Source: a virus
Strand: one strand, 5' to 3'
Virus record (IMG/VR): IMGVR_UViG_3300035045_000355
Span: 1-22,814 of that record
Length of the DNA: 22,814 nucleotides
Shown: in pieces, positions 14,626 to 22,814 of the stretch
Position numbering within the stretch: position 1 is the first letter of the stretch
Layout: every line of letters starts with the position of its first letter
Notes under the pieces: generated by a model
Database searches by the model: none
What the model saw: the letters and a program-made list of their open reading frames with translations, nothing else
Told to the model about the DNA's origin: nothing
Made by a program: the position numbers and the translations under genes

Positions 14626-17600
14626 TGGCACAAAATACCAACCTAAACGTCACACCATATTACGACGACTTTGATACGAGTAAAAACTTCTATCGAGTTT
14701 TGTTTCGTCCTGGTTTCCCTATTCAAGCGAGGGAACTTACCACGATGCAAAGCATCATGCAAAACCAAGTGGAGAATGTTGGTGCTCACTTGTTTAAAGA
14801 TGGTGCGATGGTTATTCCAGGTCAAGTTGGTTATGACCTGACTGTTGATTGCATCATGCTCCAAGAATCTTTCTTAGGTGCTGATGTTGAACTTTATAGA
14901 ACTCAATTAACTGATAAGATCATTACTGGTCTTACTACAGGTGTAAAGGCAAAAGTTCTTTACAGTATTTCTTCTACAGAATCAGATAAAGGTTATATAA
15001 CTCTATATGTAAAGTATATTGAGTCTGGTGGAGCTAACAGCACTCAAGCAACTTTCGCAAATAATGAACAATTAATTACAGATACTGAAATCACTTTCGG
15101 AACCACTTTGATTGAGGTTGGTTCTCCTTTCGCACAATTACTTCCTACTGATGCTCTTCAAACAGGTTCTGTTGCTTATGTGCAGTCTGGTGTATATTTC
15201 ATCAGAGGATTCTTTGTTGATGTCCCATATCAATACATTCTTTTAGATCAATATGGAAGCAACCCCTCCTATCGTATCGGACTTGATATTCAAGAATCAA
15301 TCGTTACCCCAGAAGATGACCTTAGCCTCAACGATAATGCTGCAGGAACATCTAACTATGCTGCTCCTGGTTCTCATAGATTTAGAATCACCACAAACTT
15401 AATTAAGAAACTTCTTACTGATGATGCCGATAAAAACTTTATCGAACTTCTTCGTATCAATGCATCAAAGGTAGAAAAACTTCTTGATAGAACTGCGTAT
15501 GATGAATTAGAAAAGAGTATTGCACTTAGAACTTTTGAGGAGTCTGGAGATTACGTTGTTAAAGACTTTGAGGTTACTGTTAGAGAAAACCTTGATGATG
15601 GTTTTAATAATGGTGTATACGCTGCAGGTGCTACAACTTCATCTGGTGCTGTTGCTGCAGAATCAAAATACTCTGTTGAATTTGGTGCAGGTGTAGCGTA
15701 CGTTAGAGGATATAGAATTAAGAGATTAGCACCAACCTACGTTGATTTAGACAAACCTCGTGAAGTTAAGGCAGCACAGAACACGATTGTTCCATTTGAA
15801 ATGGGCAACTTTACAACTGTAAAGAATGTTTATGGATTCCCTAATGTTGCAGGTTCTACAATCACTAATGCATATCAAACTGTAGAGTTAAGAGATGCAT
15901 TTACAACTACACCAGGTGATGCAAATGGTGTTGTTATTGGTTTTGCTCGTGTTTCCTCTATGGAACATGTTGGTGATCCTGATAATACTTTTGGAAATGC
16001 CGATGATCAATATAAGTTGAATATCTTCGATGTTCAAATGTTCACAGTTTTAGAACTAGCAAGTGCTCAAAGTATTGCAGCAGGTTCACTAGTTGTTGGT
16101 GCAACCTCAGGTTCTAGAGCATATCTAGTCAATGCTATTTCTAGTGATGATACTCTCATTGTATATCAAGTAGAAGGTAATTTTGTAGAAGGTGAGATGG
16201 TCACCGTTGATGGAGAAGCAGTTGATACTATCTCTGCATTACACAGTTACACATATTCTGATACTCGTCAGTATGTTTCCAGAGATGAAAGCACAAATGC
16301 TGTTGAATTTACTGCAGATGCAATCTTAGAAGATGTTTTACCTGTTGAGGGTGAAACCTTTACATACAGCACTACTGCAGGTAATGTTTTAACTACAGAT
16401 ACTGTCAGTGCTGCTGATGGGTCTAGAACTGCAGGAACTTATACCATAGGTGCATCTGACTACACTACTGATGCAAATGGAACAGGAGCAACATTCTCTA
16501 TCGTAATTAACGGTTCTGGTGCTGCAACAGTTACTATTCTTAAGGGTGGTTTTGGGTACGTTGTAGATGAAACATTTACTATAGCAGATGCCAAACTTGG
16601 AGGAGGCGGTGGTGCTGCACTCACATTTGATGTTGCTACAGTTGGTCCTTCTATTGAGGGTTTACAATCAAACTTTGCTTTAGATCTAAGACCTGGTGAT
16701 CAAGTATATTTTAGTTCTACAGAGTTTGTTACTGTTGATACTGTAACTCAAACTGCAATCGCTACTACTAATACATCAAACATCTTTAATTATGGAAGAC
16801 AACTTGTAAATGTAACAGCTGGTTCTGCTGCTCCTTCTGCAGACACTTATAACGCTGCAGTCAGATTGAGAAGTAAATTGAATGGCATCAATAATGCTGA
16901 TCTTCTTAGCGATATGCCTAAGAAATACGTTAAGAGTATTTCTGATGAATCTATGATTGTTAGAAGAACATTTGATGCTCAAACTGTTGCTTCTAACTCT
17001 ATCTCTATCACTTTACCTGAGAACGAACAGTTCCAAGCAATCAGTGATGAGAACTATACATTTACAGTTCTTGCAGGATCAAACTCTACTCACCCAGTTG
17101 GTGATCAGATCACTATCAATACTACTAACTCTAGTGCTGTTGGATATACTACATTCTCAACTTCTGAAAGAACAACTTTACAGATTGCTAACTTAACAAA
17201 TATTACTTCTATTAAAGTAACAGCGACTATTTCTAAGAACGTTACTACTAGAAAAACAAAATCTGGTAATCAGATGTTTGTTCTTAAAGTTAATAAAACA
17301 ACTCAGGATCTTGATAAGCAAAATTATAATTTAACATATTCAAATCTATACGGAACAAGAATTCAAGATAGAGACATCTCTCTTGGTTTAGTTGACTGCT
17401 ATCGTCTTCATGCTGTATATGAATCTCTAGATGATAATGATCCTGTTATCCCATCCGTAACTTTAGTCGAACCTACTTTCTTTGCTACAGGAACTATCGT
17501 AACTGGTAGAACTTCAAAAGCAAGGGCAAAAGTTGTTGCTTTCTCTTCAGGAACCCTGAAACTTAATGTTGTTTATCTATCTGGTATATTCCAACCAGGT

Positions 17601-20600
17601 GAAATTCTTGATGGTTTTGACAGTAATAATACTGCAATCAATGCAATTATTAATGATAGTGCAGGATCTGTTATTGTTGGTTCAAAAGTTGTAACTGATA
17701 GTTACTTCATGGAATCAAATCAAACAGGTTTTATGTATGATATTTCTAAAATTGTTCGTAAGAAAGGTATCGTTGCTCCTGTTAGAAAATTAAAAATTAT
17801 TATTGACTACTACAGTCATTCTGCAACTGGAGATTATTTTGGTGGTCAATCTTATCTCGATACATCATACAGCGATATTCCTTTCTTTAAGGTTAAATTC
17901 CTTGCTGATTACCTAGACTTTAGACCAGGTGCAAAGAACTTGTTTAGTGGAACAGGTACGGTGGCATCTCCTGCATTTGTAAATTGTTCTACATTTGACT
18001 TTAAGTCAAGAGTGTTTAATGTATCTGGAACACCTAATGCTACAGTCTTTGATATTCCAAAATTAAATAGTAATTTCCGTTGTGATTTTGATTGGTATCT
18101 ACCTAGAGTTGACAAATGTTTTGTCACTCCTGATGGTGATTTCCAAATCATTAAAGGTAAATCTTCTGAAAGACCAAAAGAACCTGATTCTCTAAAAGAT
18201 GGTATGCTTATAGCAACCATATCGCATAAACCATATGGTTTTGATCCACTTGCAGATGTAGTAATTAAACGTTCTGATAACAAACGTTATACCATGCGTG
18301 ATATCGGTGGTTTGGAACGTAGATTAGATCAGGTTGAATATTATACTTCACTCAACATGCTTGAGACTGATACCATCAACACTCAAATTCTTGATGCTAG
18401 TGGTAAGAATCGTTTGAAGAATGGATTTATCGTTGATGATTTTGGTGATCATAGTAAGTCTGATGTTGGACATGAAGATTTTTCTGCATCTCTTGACTTT
18501 AGACAAGGGTATGCTCGTCCCTCTCATTACACAACTAACGTTCCTTTAGTAATTAATACAACTTTATCAACTAATATTCAACAAACTGGTCCTCTAATTA
18601 CGTTACCATATACTGAAGAGGCGATTGTTAATCAACCATATGCTTCTCGTGTTGAGAATATTAACCCATTTAACGTCTTTACCTATATCGGTCGTATTAC
18701 TTTAACACCTGGTTCTGATGATTGGTTGGATACTAATAGACTTCCTGCATCGGTTCAACAGATTGAAGGTGATTTCTTACAAGTTTCTTCTGAATTAAAT
18801 GTTGATCAGAATGGTTTTGCTCCAATTGAATGGGGAGCATGGGAAACTACATGGACAGGTGAAGAAGTCATATCATCTGAGGTAACTAGAAACTCTCATT
18901 GGTTAGAAGAAGATATCGGTAGATCACCTAGACCTGATGTTTGGGATGGTCGTGGTATGCGTCGTGTTAATCAGACTGATACAATCGAAGTTACTGAAGA
19001 TCAAGTAAGATCTGGTGTTAGAACTCAAGTTATTCCTAGAATTGATCGTCAATCTATGGGTGATGCTATTCTTTCTAGCACATCTATTCCTTGGATTCGT
19101 TCTAGAAACGTTGAAGTTGATGTTGCACGTCTAAAACCAAGAACACGTTTCTATTCATTCTTTGATGGAAAGGCAACTATTGATTATCAGATTCCTAAGA
19201 TTATTGAAATTATTAAAGATCCTACAGTTGATAGTAGAACAAACTCTACTCCCTTTGTTATTGGTGAAACCGTAACAGGTGAGATTAGTGGTTGTAAGTT
19301 TAAAGTTGCTGCTCCTGATGATTTTTATAAGTTCAATCCTTATGATGATACAACGCTTCCTACTTCATATGCATCTACAACTGCATTCTTGAATATTGAT
19401 ACTACTGAACTTTCTAAGCAAGCAATCGGTGACTTCTATGGAAATATGCAGGTTCAAGAAGTATTAGTTGGAACTTCTGGTGCTCGTGCTGTTGTTAAAG
19501 ATCGTCGTCTAATTTCCGATCGTTTTGGTAAATTAAAAGCATCATTCTTTATTCCTAATCCTGGCGTAGATACAAACCCAAGATGGGCAACAGGAACTAG
19601 AACTTTAAGACTTTCTACATCTGATGTTGATTCACGTCTTTCTGGTGCAGTTGCATCTTCTGCTCAAACTTCATATGAAGCAAGAGGTACGTTAAACACA
19701 GTTCAAGAAAATATCTTGGCAATTCGTAACGCAGAAATAGTTAATGATACTGTAACTCAAGAACAAACAATTCAGACAACTAGAACTGAGAGTAGACAGA
19801 TTGGTTGGTATGACCCTCTCGCACAATCATTCATTGTTGATGAAGTCGGTGGTCGTTTCCTTACTTCAGTTGATGTTTACTTCTTTAAAAAGGATACAAA
19901 CATTCCAGTTTCTATGCAAATCAGAACAATGGAAAATGGTTATCCTACAACAACCATTCTACCTTTCTCTGATGTTACTCTAGAACCTGATCAGGTTCAG
20001 TTATCAGAATCTGCTGCAGTTGCAACTAGATTCACATTTGATGCCCCTGTATACATTCCTCAATCACAAGAACATTGTTTTGTTCTCCTTTCTGACTCTA
20101 ACTCATATCAGATTTGGATTTCTAGAATGGGTGAGATTGATATCTCTGGTGACAGAACAATTTCCGAACAACCTTATGCAGGTGTTCTATTCAAATCTCA
20201 GAACGCTACTACATGGACTGCAGATCAATATGAAGATCTTAAGTTTATTATCAACGCTGCATCATTCAGTAATACTGGACAAACTAAACTTGTATTGAAT
20301 AATGCTGAACTCGGTAGAGGAAATGGTGGTAAATTGAATCTTCGTTCTGATGCAATTCAAACCTTCCAACCAGAGTTAGTTCTTACACTTAACTCCACAA
20401 CATTACCTTACACAGTTGGTTCTCGTATCTATCAAAAGACTACTTTAGCAGAGGGTACGATTACTGCAAGAACTGTAACAGCAGGTGGTGTTCAATTAAC
20501 TATTAATGATATTAGTGGTAACTGGGCAGCAGGATCTAATACTGGTGGAGTAATTGCTAACCGTGTTGTTTCTTCTAAGACATTAGCAACTATGGTTGTT

Positions 20601-22091
20601 AGTGGTGCTTCTGGTGACTTTACAGTCGGTGAAACAATTACAGGTAACTCCTCTACTGCTCCTACTGCAGAAGTTGTAAGTTGGACTACTGGAACAAATA
20701 CACTGACACTTAAATATGTGTCTTCTGCGTTTACTCCATCATCAGAAACTATTACTGGTGGAACTTCAACTAAAACTGCAACAGTCAGCAGTATTACTTA
20801 CTCTGGAGACGCTGTTGAGTCTGCTGCAATTCAACCTTCCTTCCCAACAGGAACACCAACCTATTCTACAAATCAAAGAAAGATTCGTGTTTATCATAGC
20901 AATCACTGTATGCACAGTGCATCTAACAATGTGATTATTGAAGGTGCTAAATCTGAGGTTTCTGATACTGCTTTGACTGCATCTATATCTGCTACAGATA
21001 CTAGTATTGCTGTAGGAGACGCTACTGCATTCCACAAGATTATTAACGGTGCTGCCATTGGAACAAGTAACGTTGGTTACATTAAGATTAATGATGAAAT
21101 TATTTCTTATAGTGCAATCTCTAGTGATAACAAAACTATTACTGCTCATGAACGTGGTCTTGGAGGAACAACCGCAGCATCACATGCAGATGAGTCTGTA
21201 GTTGAGTGTTATAACTTAGATGGTATTCCTCTAATCGAGATTAATAAAACTCATGCAGGAATTGGAAATGTTACTTTAGATTACTATGAAATTTCTACAT
21301 CATCTATTGCTAGATTAGGAATTCTTGGTGGTGGATCAGGTATCATAGCATCACAAAATATTCAATACAGCACTCTTGTTCCTCAGATTCAGAAGATGTT
21401 GCTTCCTAAGACTGACATTACTGCTAGAATTAACACAATTAGTGGTACGTCTATCAATGATGGATCTACTTTATCTCAAGCATCATTCTCAAATGATGGA
21501 GTATTCTCTGATATTATTTTAAGTCAGGATAATGATTTGATTACACCTCAATTAGTTTGTTCTGCAATCAATGAATCTTCTGAACTTAGCGGTGCTAAGT
21601 CATTCAGAATGGATCTTACAATGACTACTGAAAAGACTACAATTTCTCCTGTTATTGATACAGATAGAATGTCTATCACTTTGGTATCTAACCGTATCAA
21701 TAGTCCTTCAGATCCTAATACTGCAAAATTATCAGTTGGTGATGGACATGATGCAGTTTATATTACTAAGACTGCAACTCTAACTAATCCTTCTGGTTCT
21801 ATCAAAGTTTATTTTGCGGGATATCGCCCACCCAACAGTGAGATTAAGGTGCTATATAGAGTGCGTCCTGTTGGATCTTCTGTTCCTATAGAACAACTGG
21901 GATTTGACTTCTTCCCAGCTGCAGGTTCTAAGGTTCCTGCAACTACAGAAAGAGAAATATATTCATCATATGAATATGAAGTATCTGGTTTGAGTTTTGA
22001 TCAATATCAAATCAAAGTAGTGTTTGTTTCTCCTAATCAGGCATTAGTGCCGATTATCAAAGATCTAAGAGCAATCGCTCTTGCTGTATAA
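14625..22091 (+). CDS. Giant DUF4815-type virion structural protein
   Basis: A 2488-residue protein. The N-terminal ~430 residues (TPYYDDFDTSKNFYRVLF, FPIQARELTTMQSIMQNQ, HLFKDGAMVIPGQ, later GVAYVRGYRIKRLAP) match my recollection of the DUF4815 family of phage structural proteins. Other landmarks: LADYLDFRPG (~1095); a conserved block FDWYLPRVDKC...MRDIGGLERRLDQVEYYTSL (~1152-1245); IPWIRSRNVEV and RTRFYSFFDG (~1490-1515); GWYDPLAQSFIVDEVGGRFL (~1727-1746), then FxSVDVYFFKKD-type sequence typical of phage appendage proteins; GETVTG/GETITG modules (~1547 and ~1925-2060); an IKINDEIISYS...RGLGGTTAASH module (~2120-2190); and a C-terminal IKDLRAIALAV. No signal peptide or enzymatic motif. The start ATG overlaps the gp8 stop by one base and has no Shine-Dalgarno, so translational coupling to gp8 is likely. 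Inferred: a baseplate or short-fibre component. Equivalence to T4 gp9-gp12 cannot be shown from sequence. Confidence 0.85.
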   Translation: MAQNTNLNVTPYYDDFDTSKNFYRVLFRPGFPIQARELTTMQSIMQNQVENVGAHLFKDGAMVIPGQVGYDLTVDCIMLQESFLGADVELYRTQLTDKIITGLTTGVKAKVLYSISSTESDKGYITLYVKYIESGGANSTQATFANNEQLITDTEITFGTTLIEVGSPFAQLLPTDALQTGSVAYVQSGVYFIRGFFVDVPYQYILLDQYGSNPSYRIGLDIQESIVTPEDDLSLNDNAAGTSNYAAPGSHRFRITTNLIKKLLTDDADKNFIELLRINASKVEKLLDRTAYDELEKSIALRTFEESGDYVVKDFEVTVRENLDDGFNNGVYAAGATTSSGAVAAESKYSVEFGAGVAYVRGYRIKRLAPTYVDLDKPREVKAAQNTIVPFEMGNFTTVKNVYGFPNVAGSTITNAYQTVELRDAFTTTPGDANGVVIGFARVSSMEHVGDPDNTFGNADDQYKLNIFDVQMFTVLELASAQSIAAGSLVVGATSGSRAYLVNAISSDDTLIVYQVEGNFVEGEMVTVDGEAVDTISALHSYTYSDTRQYVSRDESTNAVEFTADAILEDVLPVEGETFTYSTTAGNVLTTDTVSAADGSRTAGTYTIGASDYTTDANGTGATFSIVINGSGAATVTILKGGFGYVVDETFTIADAKLGGGGGAALTFDVATVGPSIEGLQSNFALDLRPGDQVYFSSTEFVTVDTVTQTAIATTNTSNIFNYGRQLVNVTAGSAAPSADTYNAAVRLRSKLNGINNADLLSDMPKKYVKSISDESMIVRRTFDAQTVASNSISITLPENEQFQAISDENYTFTVLAGSNSTHPVGDQITINTTNSSAVGYTTFSTSERTTLQIANLTNITSIKVTATISKNVTTRKTKSGNQMFVLKVNKTTQDLDKQNYNLTYSNLYGTRIQDRDISLGLVDCYRLHAVYESLDDNDPVIPSVTLVEPTFFATGTIVTGRTSKARAKVVAFSSGTLKLNVVYLSGIFQPGEILDGFDSNNTAINAIINDSAGSVIVGSKVVTDSYFMESNQTGFMYDISKIVRKKGIVAPVRKLKIIIDYYSHSATGDYFGGQSYLDTSYSDIPFFKVKFLADYLDFRPGAKNLFSGTGTVASPAFVNCSTFDFKSRVFNVSGTPNATVFDIPKLNSNFRCDFDWYLPRVDKCFVTPDGDFQIIKGKSSERPKEPDSLKDGMLIATISHKPYGFDPLADVVIKRSDNKRYTMRDIGGLERRLDQVEYYTSLNMLETDTINTQILDASGKNRLKNGFIVDDFGDHSKSDVGHEDFSASLDFRQGYARPSHYTTNVPLVINTTLSTNIQQTGPLITLPYTEEAIVNQPYASRVENINPFNVFTYIGRITLTPGSDDWLDTNRLPASVQQIEGDFLQVSSELNVDQNGFAPIEWGAWETTWTGEEVISSEVTRNSHWLEEDIGRSPRPDVWDGRGMRRVNQTDTIEVTEDQVRSGVRTQVIPRIDRQSMGDAILSSTSIPWIRSRNVEVDVARLKPRTRFYSFFDGKATIDYQIPKIIEIIKDPTVDSRTNSTPFVIGETVTGEISGCKFKVAAPDDFYKFNPYDDTTLPTSYASTTAFLNIDTTELSKQAIGDFYGNMQVQEVLVGTSGARAVVKDRRLISDRFGKLKASFFIPNPGVDTNPRWATGTRTLRLSTSDVDSRLSGAVASSAQTSYEARGTLNTVQENILAIRNAEIVNDTVTQEQTIQTTRTESRQIGWYDPLAQSFIVDEVGGRFLTSVDVYFFKKDTNIPVSMQIRTMENGYPTTTILPFSDVTLEPDQVQLSESAAVATRFTFDAPVYIPQSQEHCFVLLSDSNSYQIWISRMGEIDISGDRTISEQPYAGVLFKSQNATTWTADQYEDLKFIINAASFSNTGQTKLVLNNAELGRGNGGKLNLRSDAIQTFQPELVLTLNSTTLPYTVGSRIYQKTTLAEGTITARTVTAGGVQLTINDISGNWAAGSNTGGVIANRVVSSKTLATMVVSGASGDFTVGETITGNSSTAPTAEVVSWTTGTNTLTLKYVSSAFTPSSETITGGTSTKTATVSSITYSGDAVESAAIQPSFPTGTPTYSTNQRKIRVYHSNHCMHSASNNVIIEGAKSEVSDTALTASISATDTSIAVGDATAFHKIINGAAIGTSNVGYIKINDEIISYSAISSDNKTITAHERGLGGTTAASHADESVVECYNLDGIPLIEINKTHAGIGNVTLDYYEISTSSIARLGILGGGSGIIASQNIQYSTLVPQIQKMLLPKTDITARINTISGTSINDGSTLSQASFSNDGVFSDIILSQDNDLITPQLVCSAINESSELSGAKSFRMDLTMTTEKTTISPVIDTDRMSITLVSNRINSPSDPNTAKLSVGDGHDAVYITKTATLTNPSGSIKVYFAGYRPPNSEIKVLYRVRPVGSSVPIEQLGFDFFPAAGSKVPATTEREIYSSYEYEVSGLSFDQYQIKVVFVSPNQALVPIIKDLRAIALAV
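20967..21190 (+). repeat. INDEIISY...RGLGGTTAASH module (related copy at ~11754-11886)
   Basis: ATDTSIAVGDATAF, GYIKINDEIISYSA, ERGLGGTTAASHAD matches, in the same order, DTEIYVDSTDAFPGSG, IILNYETITYTSK, FGGLTRGVN in the YHYH protein. This small beta module is shared between two non-adjacent genes of the window. Confidence 0.65.
22067..22082 (+). promoter_or_regulatory. Hairpin just before a coupled stop/start junction
   Basis: aagagc (22067-22072) pairs perfectly with gctctt (22077-22082) around an aatc loop. A flanking T-G wobble can extend it. It lies within the last codons of the giant gene, eight bases before the overlapping TAATG at 22089-22093, where a ribosome-binding site for the next gene would be. 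It could tune reinitiation. It is short enough to be chance. Confidence 0.3.
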
Positions 22092-22318
22092 TGAAAATTC
22101 CTGTAAAAGACAATGCGAATTGGTTTAGGGACTCCTATGCGGGTTCCGTCCAGTGTGCTGATAAATCTCTGTATGAGAAATATATGGCAGCACATAAAGC
22201 AGAACAAGTCAAGAAAAGGGAATTTACTACTTTACAAAATGAAGTTTCTGAGTTAAAATCAGATATGAGTGAAATTAAATCACTCTTACTAACGTTAGTC
22301 CAAAACAAAACATCATAA
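22091..22318 (+). CDS. Small coiled-coil protein, conserved-hypothetical type in T4-like marine phages
   Basis: 75 residues. The N-terminus (MKIPVKDNANWFRDSYAGSV, then CADKSLYEKYMAAH) has the look of a short protein I recall downstream of structural genes in marine T4-like phages: MKIPVKxxxxxxRD, then a YxxY segment. The second half (residues ~35-70: EQVKKREFTTLQNEVSELK, SDMSEIKSLLLTL) is a probable coiled coil with leucine or hydrophobic residues at heptad positions. No membrane segment. Its ATG overlaps the previous stop by one base (TAATG), and its own TAA overlaps the next ATG the same way. Function unknown. By position it could be an oligomerisation or assembly partner of the structural proteins, but nothing in the sequence proves this. 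Confidence 0.8.
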   Translation: MKIPVKDNANWFRDSYAGSVQCADKSLYEKYMAAHKAEQVKKREFTTLQNEVSELKSDMSEIKSLLLTLVQNKTS

Positions 22319-22533
22319 TGACTGTTGAAAAAGTATCACAAGAAGAGATGCATTCTCAATTCAAGGAGAGATATGCAAAGTTGATTGAAGAAAATCAACA
22401 ATTGTCTGCGAAAATTAAAGAAAATGAAGTGACTGCACTTAAATTATTGGGTGCTATTGAAACACTAGAATATTTTACAAAGGAAGAGGAAGAGACCGCT
22501 TCTACTCCTCCTGATCCAGTTCCATCAGAATAA
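22318..22533 (+). CDS. Small acidic coiled-coil protein, function unknown
   Basis: 71 residues. Residues ~5-57 are strongly helical and charged (EEMHSQFKERYAKLIEENQQ, then LSAKIKENEVTALKLLGAIE, TLEYFTKEEEE) with a heptad pattern, so a coiled coil is likely. The last ~12 residues are Pro/Ser-rich (TPPDPVPSE) and probably disordered. Net acidic, no Cys, no membrane segment. The ATG overlaps the upstream stop by one base, and no Shine-Dalgarno is visible. Last gene of the gp8 unit; the terminator starts six bases after the stop. I do not recognise a family. Confidence 0.75.
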   Translation: MTVEKVSQEEMHSQFKERYAKLIEENQQLSAKIKENEVTALKLLGAIETLEYFTKEEEETASTPPDPVPSE

Positions 22534-22538
22534 TTTGA

Positions 22539-22564
22539 AGGGGGCACAGTCCCCCTCTTTTTTT
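22539..22564 (+). terminator. Rho-independent terminator
   Basis: aggggg (22539-22544) pairs with ccccct (22551-22556) around a six-base loop (cacagt), followed by tcttttttt to 22564. It lies six bases after the stop at 22533 and directly before a new late promoter. It ends the gp8-to-22533 transcription unit. Confidence 0.9.
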
Positions 22565-22566
22565 AG

Positions 22567-22574
22567 CATAAATA
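22567..22574 (+). promoter_or_regulatory. Probable T4-type late promoter
   Basis: cataaata, the same variant box as at 13060, lies three bases past the terminator's T-run and 37 bases before the ATG at 22612. Terminator followed at once by a late box marks a transcription-unit boundary. Confidence 0.7.
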
Positions 22575-22611
22575 ATAAATGAAGCATAATCTAATCGAGT
22601 TGTCGTAACAA

Positions 22612-22814
22612 ATGGCAAATAGAATTCAATTAAGAAGAGGTGGCGCACAGGAATGGGCGAACTCTAACCCGACTCTTGCACAAGGTGAATTGGGTATCGA
22701 ACTTGACACGGGTCGTTTTAAGATCGGTGATGGTGTATCTGCATGGAACACCTTAAGGTACGAACGTCCTGTAGAGTCTACATCTAATACTGCAAATACT
22801 TTAGTCCAAAGGGA
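22612..22814 (+). CDS. Tail-fibre-type structural protein, 3'-truncated by window edge
   Basis: ATG at 22612, open to the window end (67 codons seen). The N-terminus reads MANRIQLRRGGAQEWANSNP, then TLAQGELGIELDTGRFKIGD, then GVSAWNTL. This is the I-Q-L-R-R-G...W...NPxLAxGExGxExDTGxFKIGDGxxxW motif found at the N-terminus of many phage fibre and appendage proteins, related by pattern to the N-terminal domain of the Bordetella phage Mtd adhesin. That motif usually serves as attachment or trimerisation start. No clear Shine-Dalgarno precedes it. It opens a new late unit after the terminator at 22539. The receptor-binding part, if any, lies outside the window. Confidence 0.8.
   Translation, partial: MANRIQLRRGGAQEWANSNPTLAQGELGIELDTGRFKIGDGVSAWNTLRYERPVESTSNTANTLVQR

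Noticed and set aside
17909-18283. 124-residue minus-strand reading frame
   Set aside because: Lies opposite a conserved block of the 2488-residue protein (LADYLDFRPG, FDWYLPRVD); no ribosome-binding site or promoter, so a shadow.
20766-21149. 127-residue minus-strand reading frame
   Set aside because: Low-complexity Asn/Ser/Cys/Ile composition and antisense to a recognisable module; a shadow.

Overview
The window looks like part of the late structural (baseplate / tail-appendage) region of a T4-like marine myovirus, most like those infecting marine picocyanobacteria; a pelagiphage-type relative is possible. Four things point there. The 510-residue protein at 13093-14625 can be aligned by eye with T4 gp8, the baseplate wedge subunit. 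T4-type late-promoter boxes (NATAAATA) precede three transcription units. The DNA is AT-rich and packed with same-strand genes. The proteins are built from modules typical of marine phage virion proteins: FTCxxDGN/YPR repeats, GGSGYT repeats, YHYH, cupredoxin-like, LamG, a DUF4815-like N-terminus and an Mtd-N-like N-terminus. All real genes are on the + strand and I see no RNA genes, mobile elements or CRISPR.

Layout. (1) 1-7647 is the 3' part of a giant mosaic virion protein whose frame is open from the first base. (2) A late promoter at 7642-7650 overlaps its stop codon and precedes a 410-residue protein with an amicyanin-like copper-site motif (7671-8903). Three bases further on, a 1382-residue protein (8907-13055) carries a split YHYH domain and two further cupredoxin-like modules. 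(3) A second late-promoter box (13060-13067) and a strong but badly spaced Shine-Dalgarno precede gp8. After gp8 come a 2488-residue DUF4815-type structural protein and two small coiled-coil proteins, each joined to the gene before it by a one-base TAATG overlap. A rho-independent terminator closes this unit (22539-22564). (4) A third late promoter (22567-22574) starts a new unit with a tail-fibre-type protein cut by the window edge. Non-coding DNA is limited to 7648-7670, 8904-8906, 13056-13092 and 22534-22611.

How the genes work together (inference from gp8 and module content): gp8 is the only firmly assigned baseplate part. The giant proteins around it probably form the peripheral baseplate, short appendages or fibres. 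They share small beta modules across gene boundaries, as if modules are duplicated and shuffled between neighbouring virion genes.

The most unusual points are three cupredoxin-like modules in two adjacent virion proteins (two with a complete His/Cys-x2-His-x2-Met ligand set, one without), a YHYH domain that appears split by insertions with its eponymous histidines replaced, and a strong context bias of the tetranucleotide GTAC.
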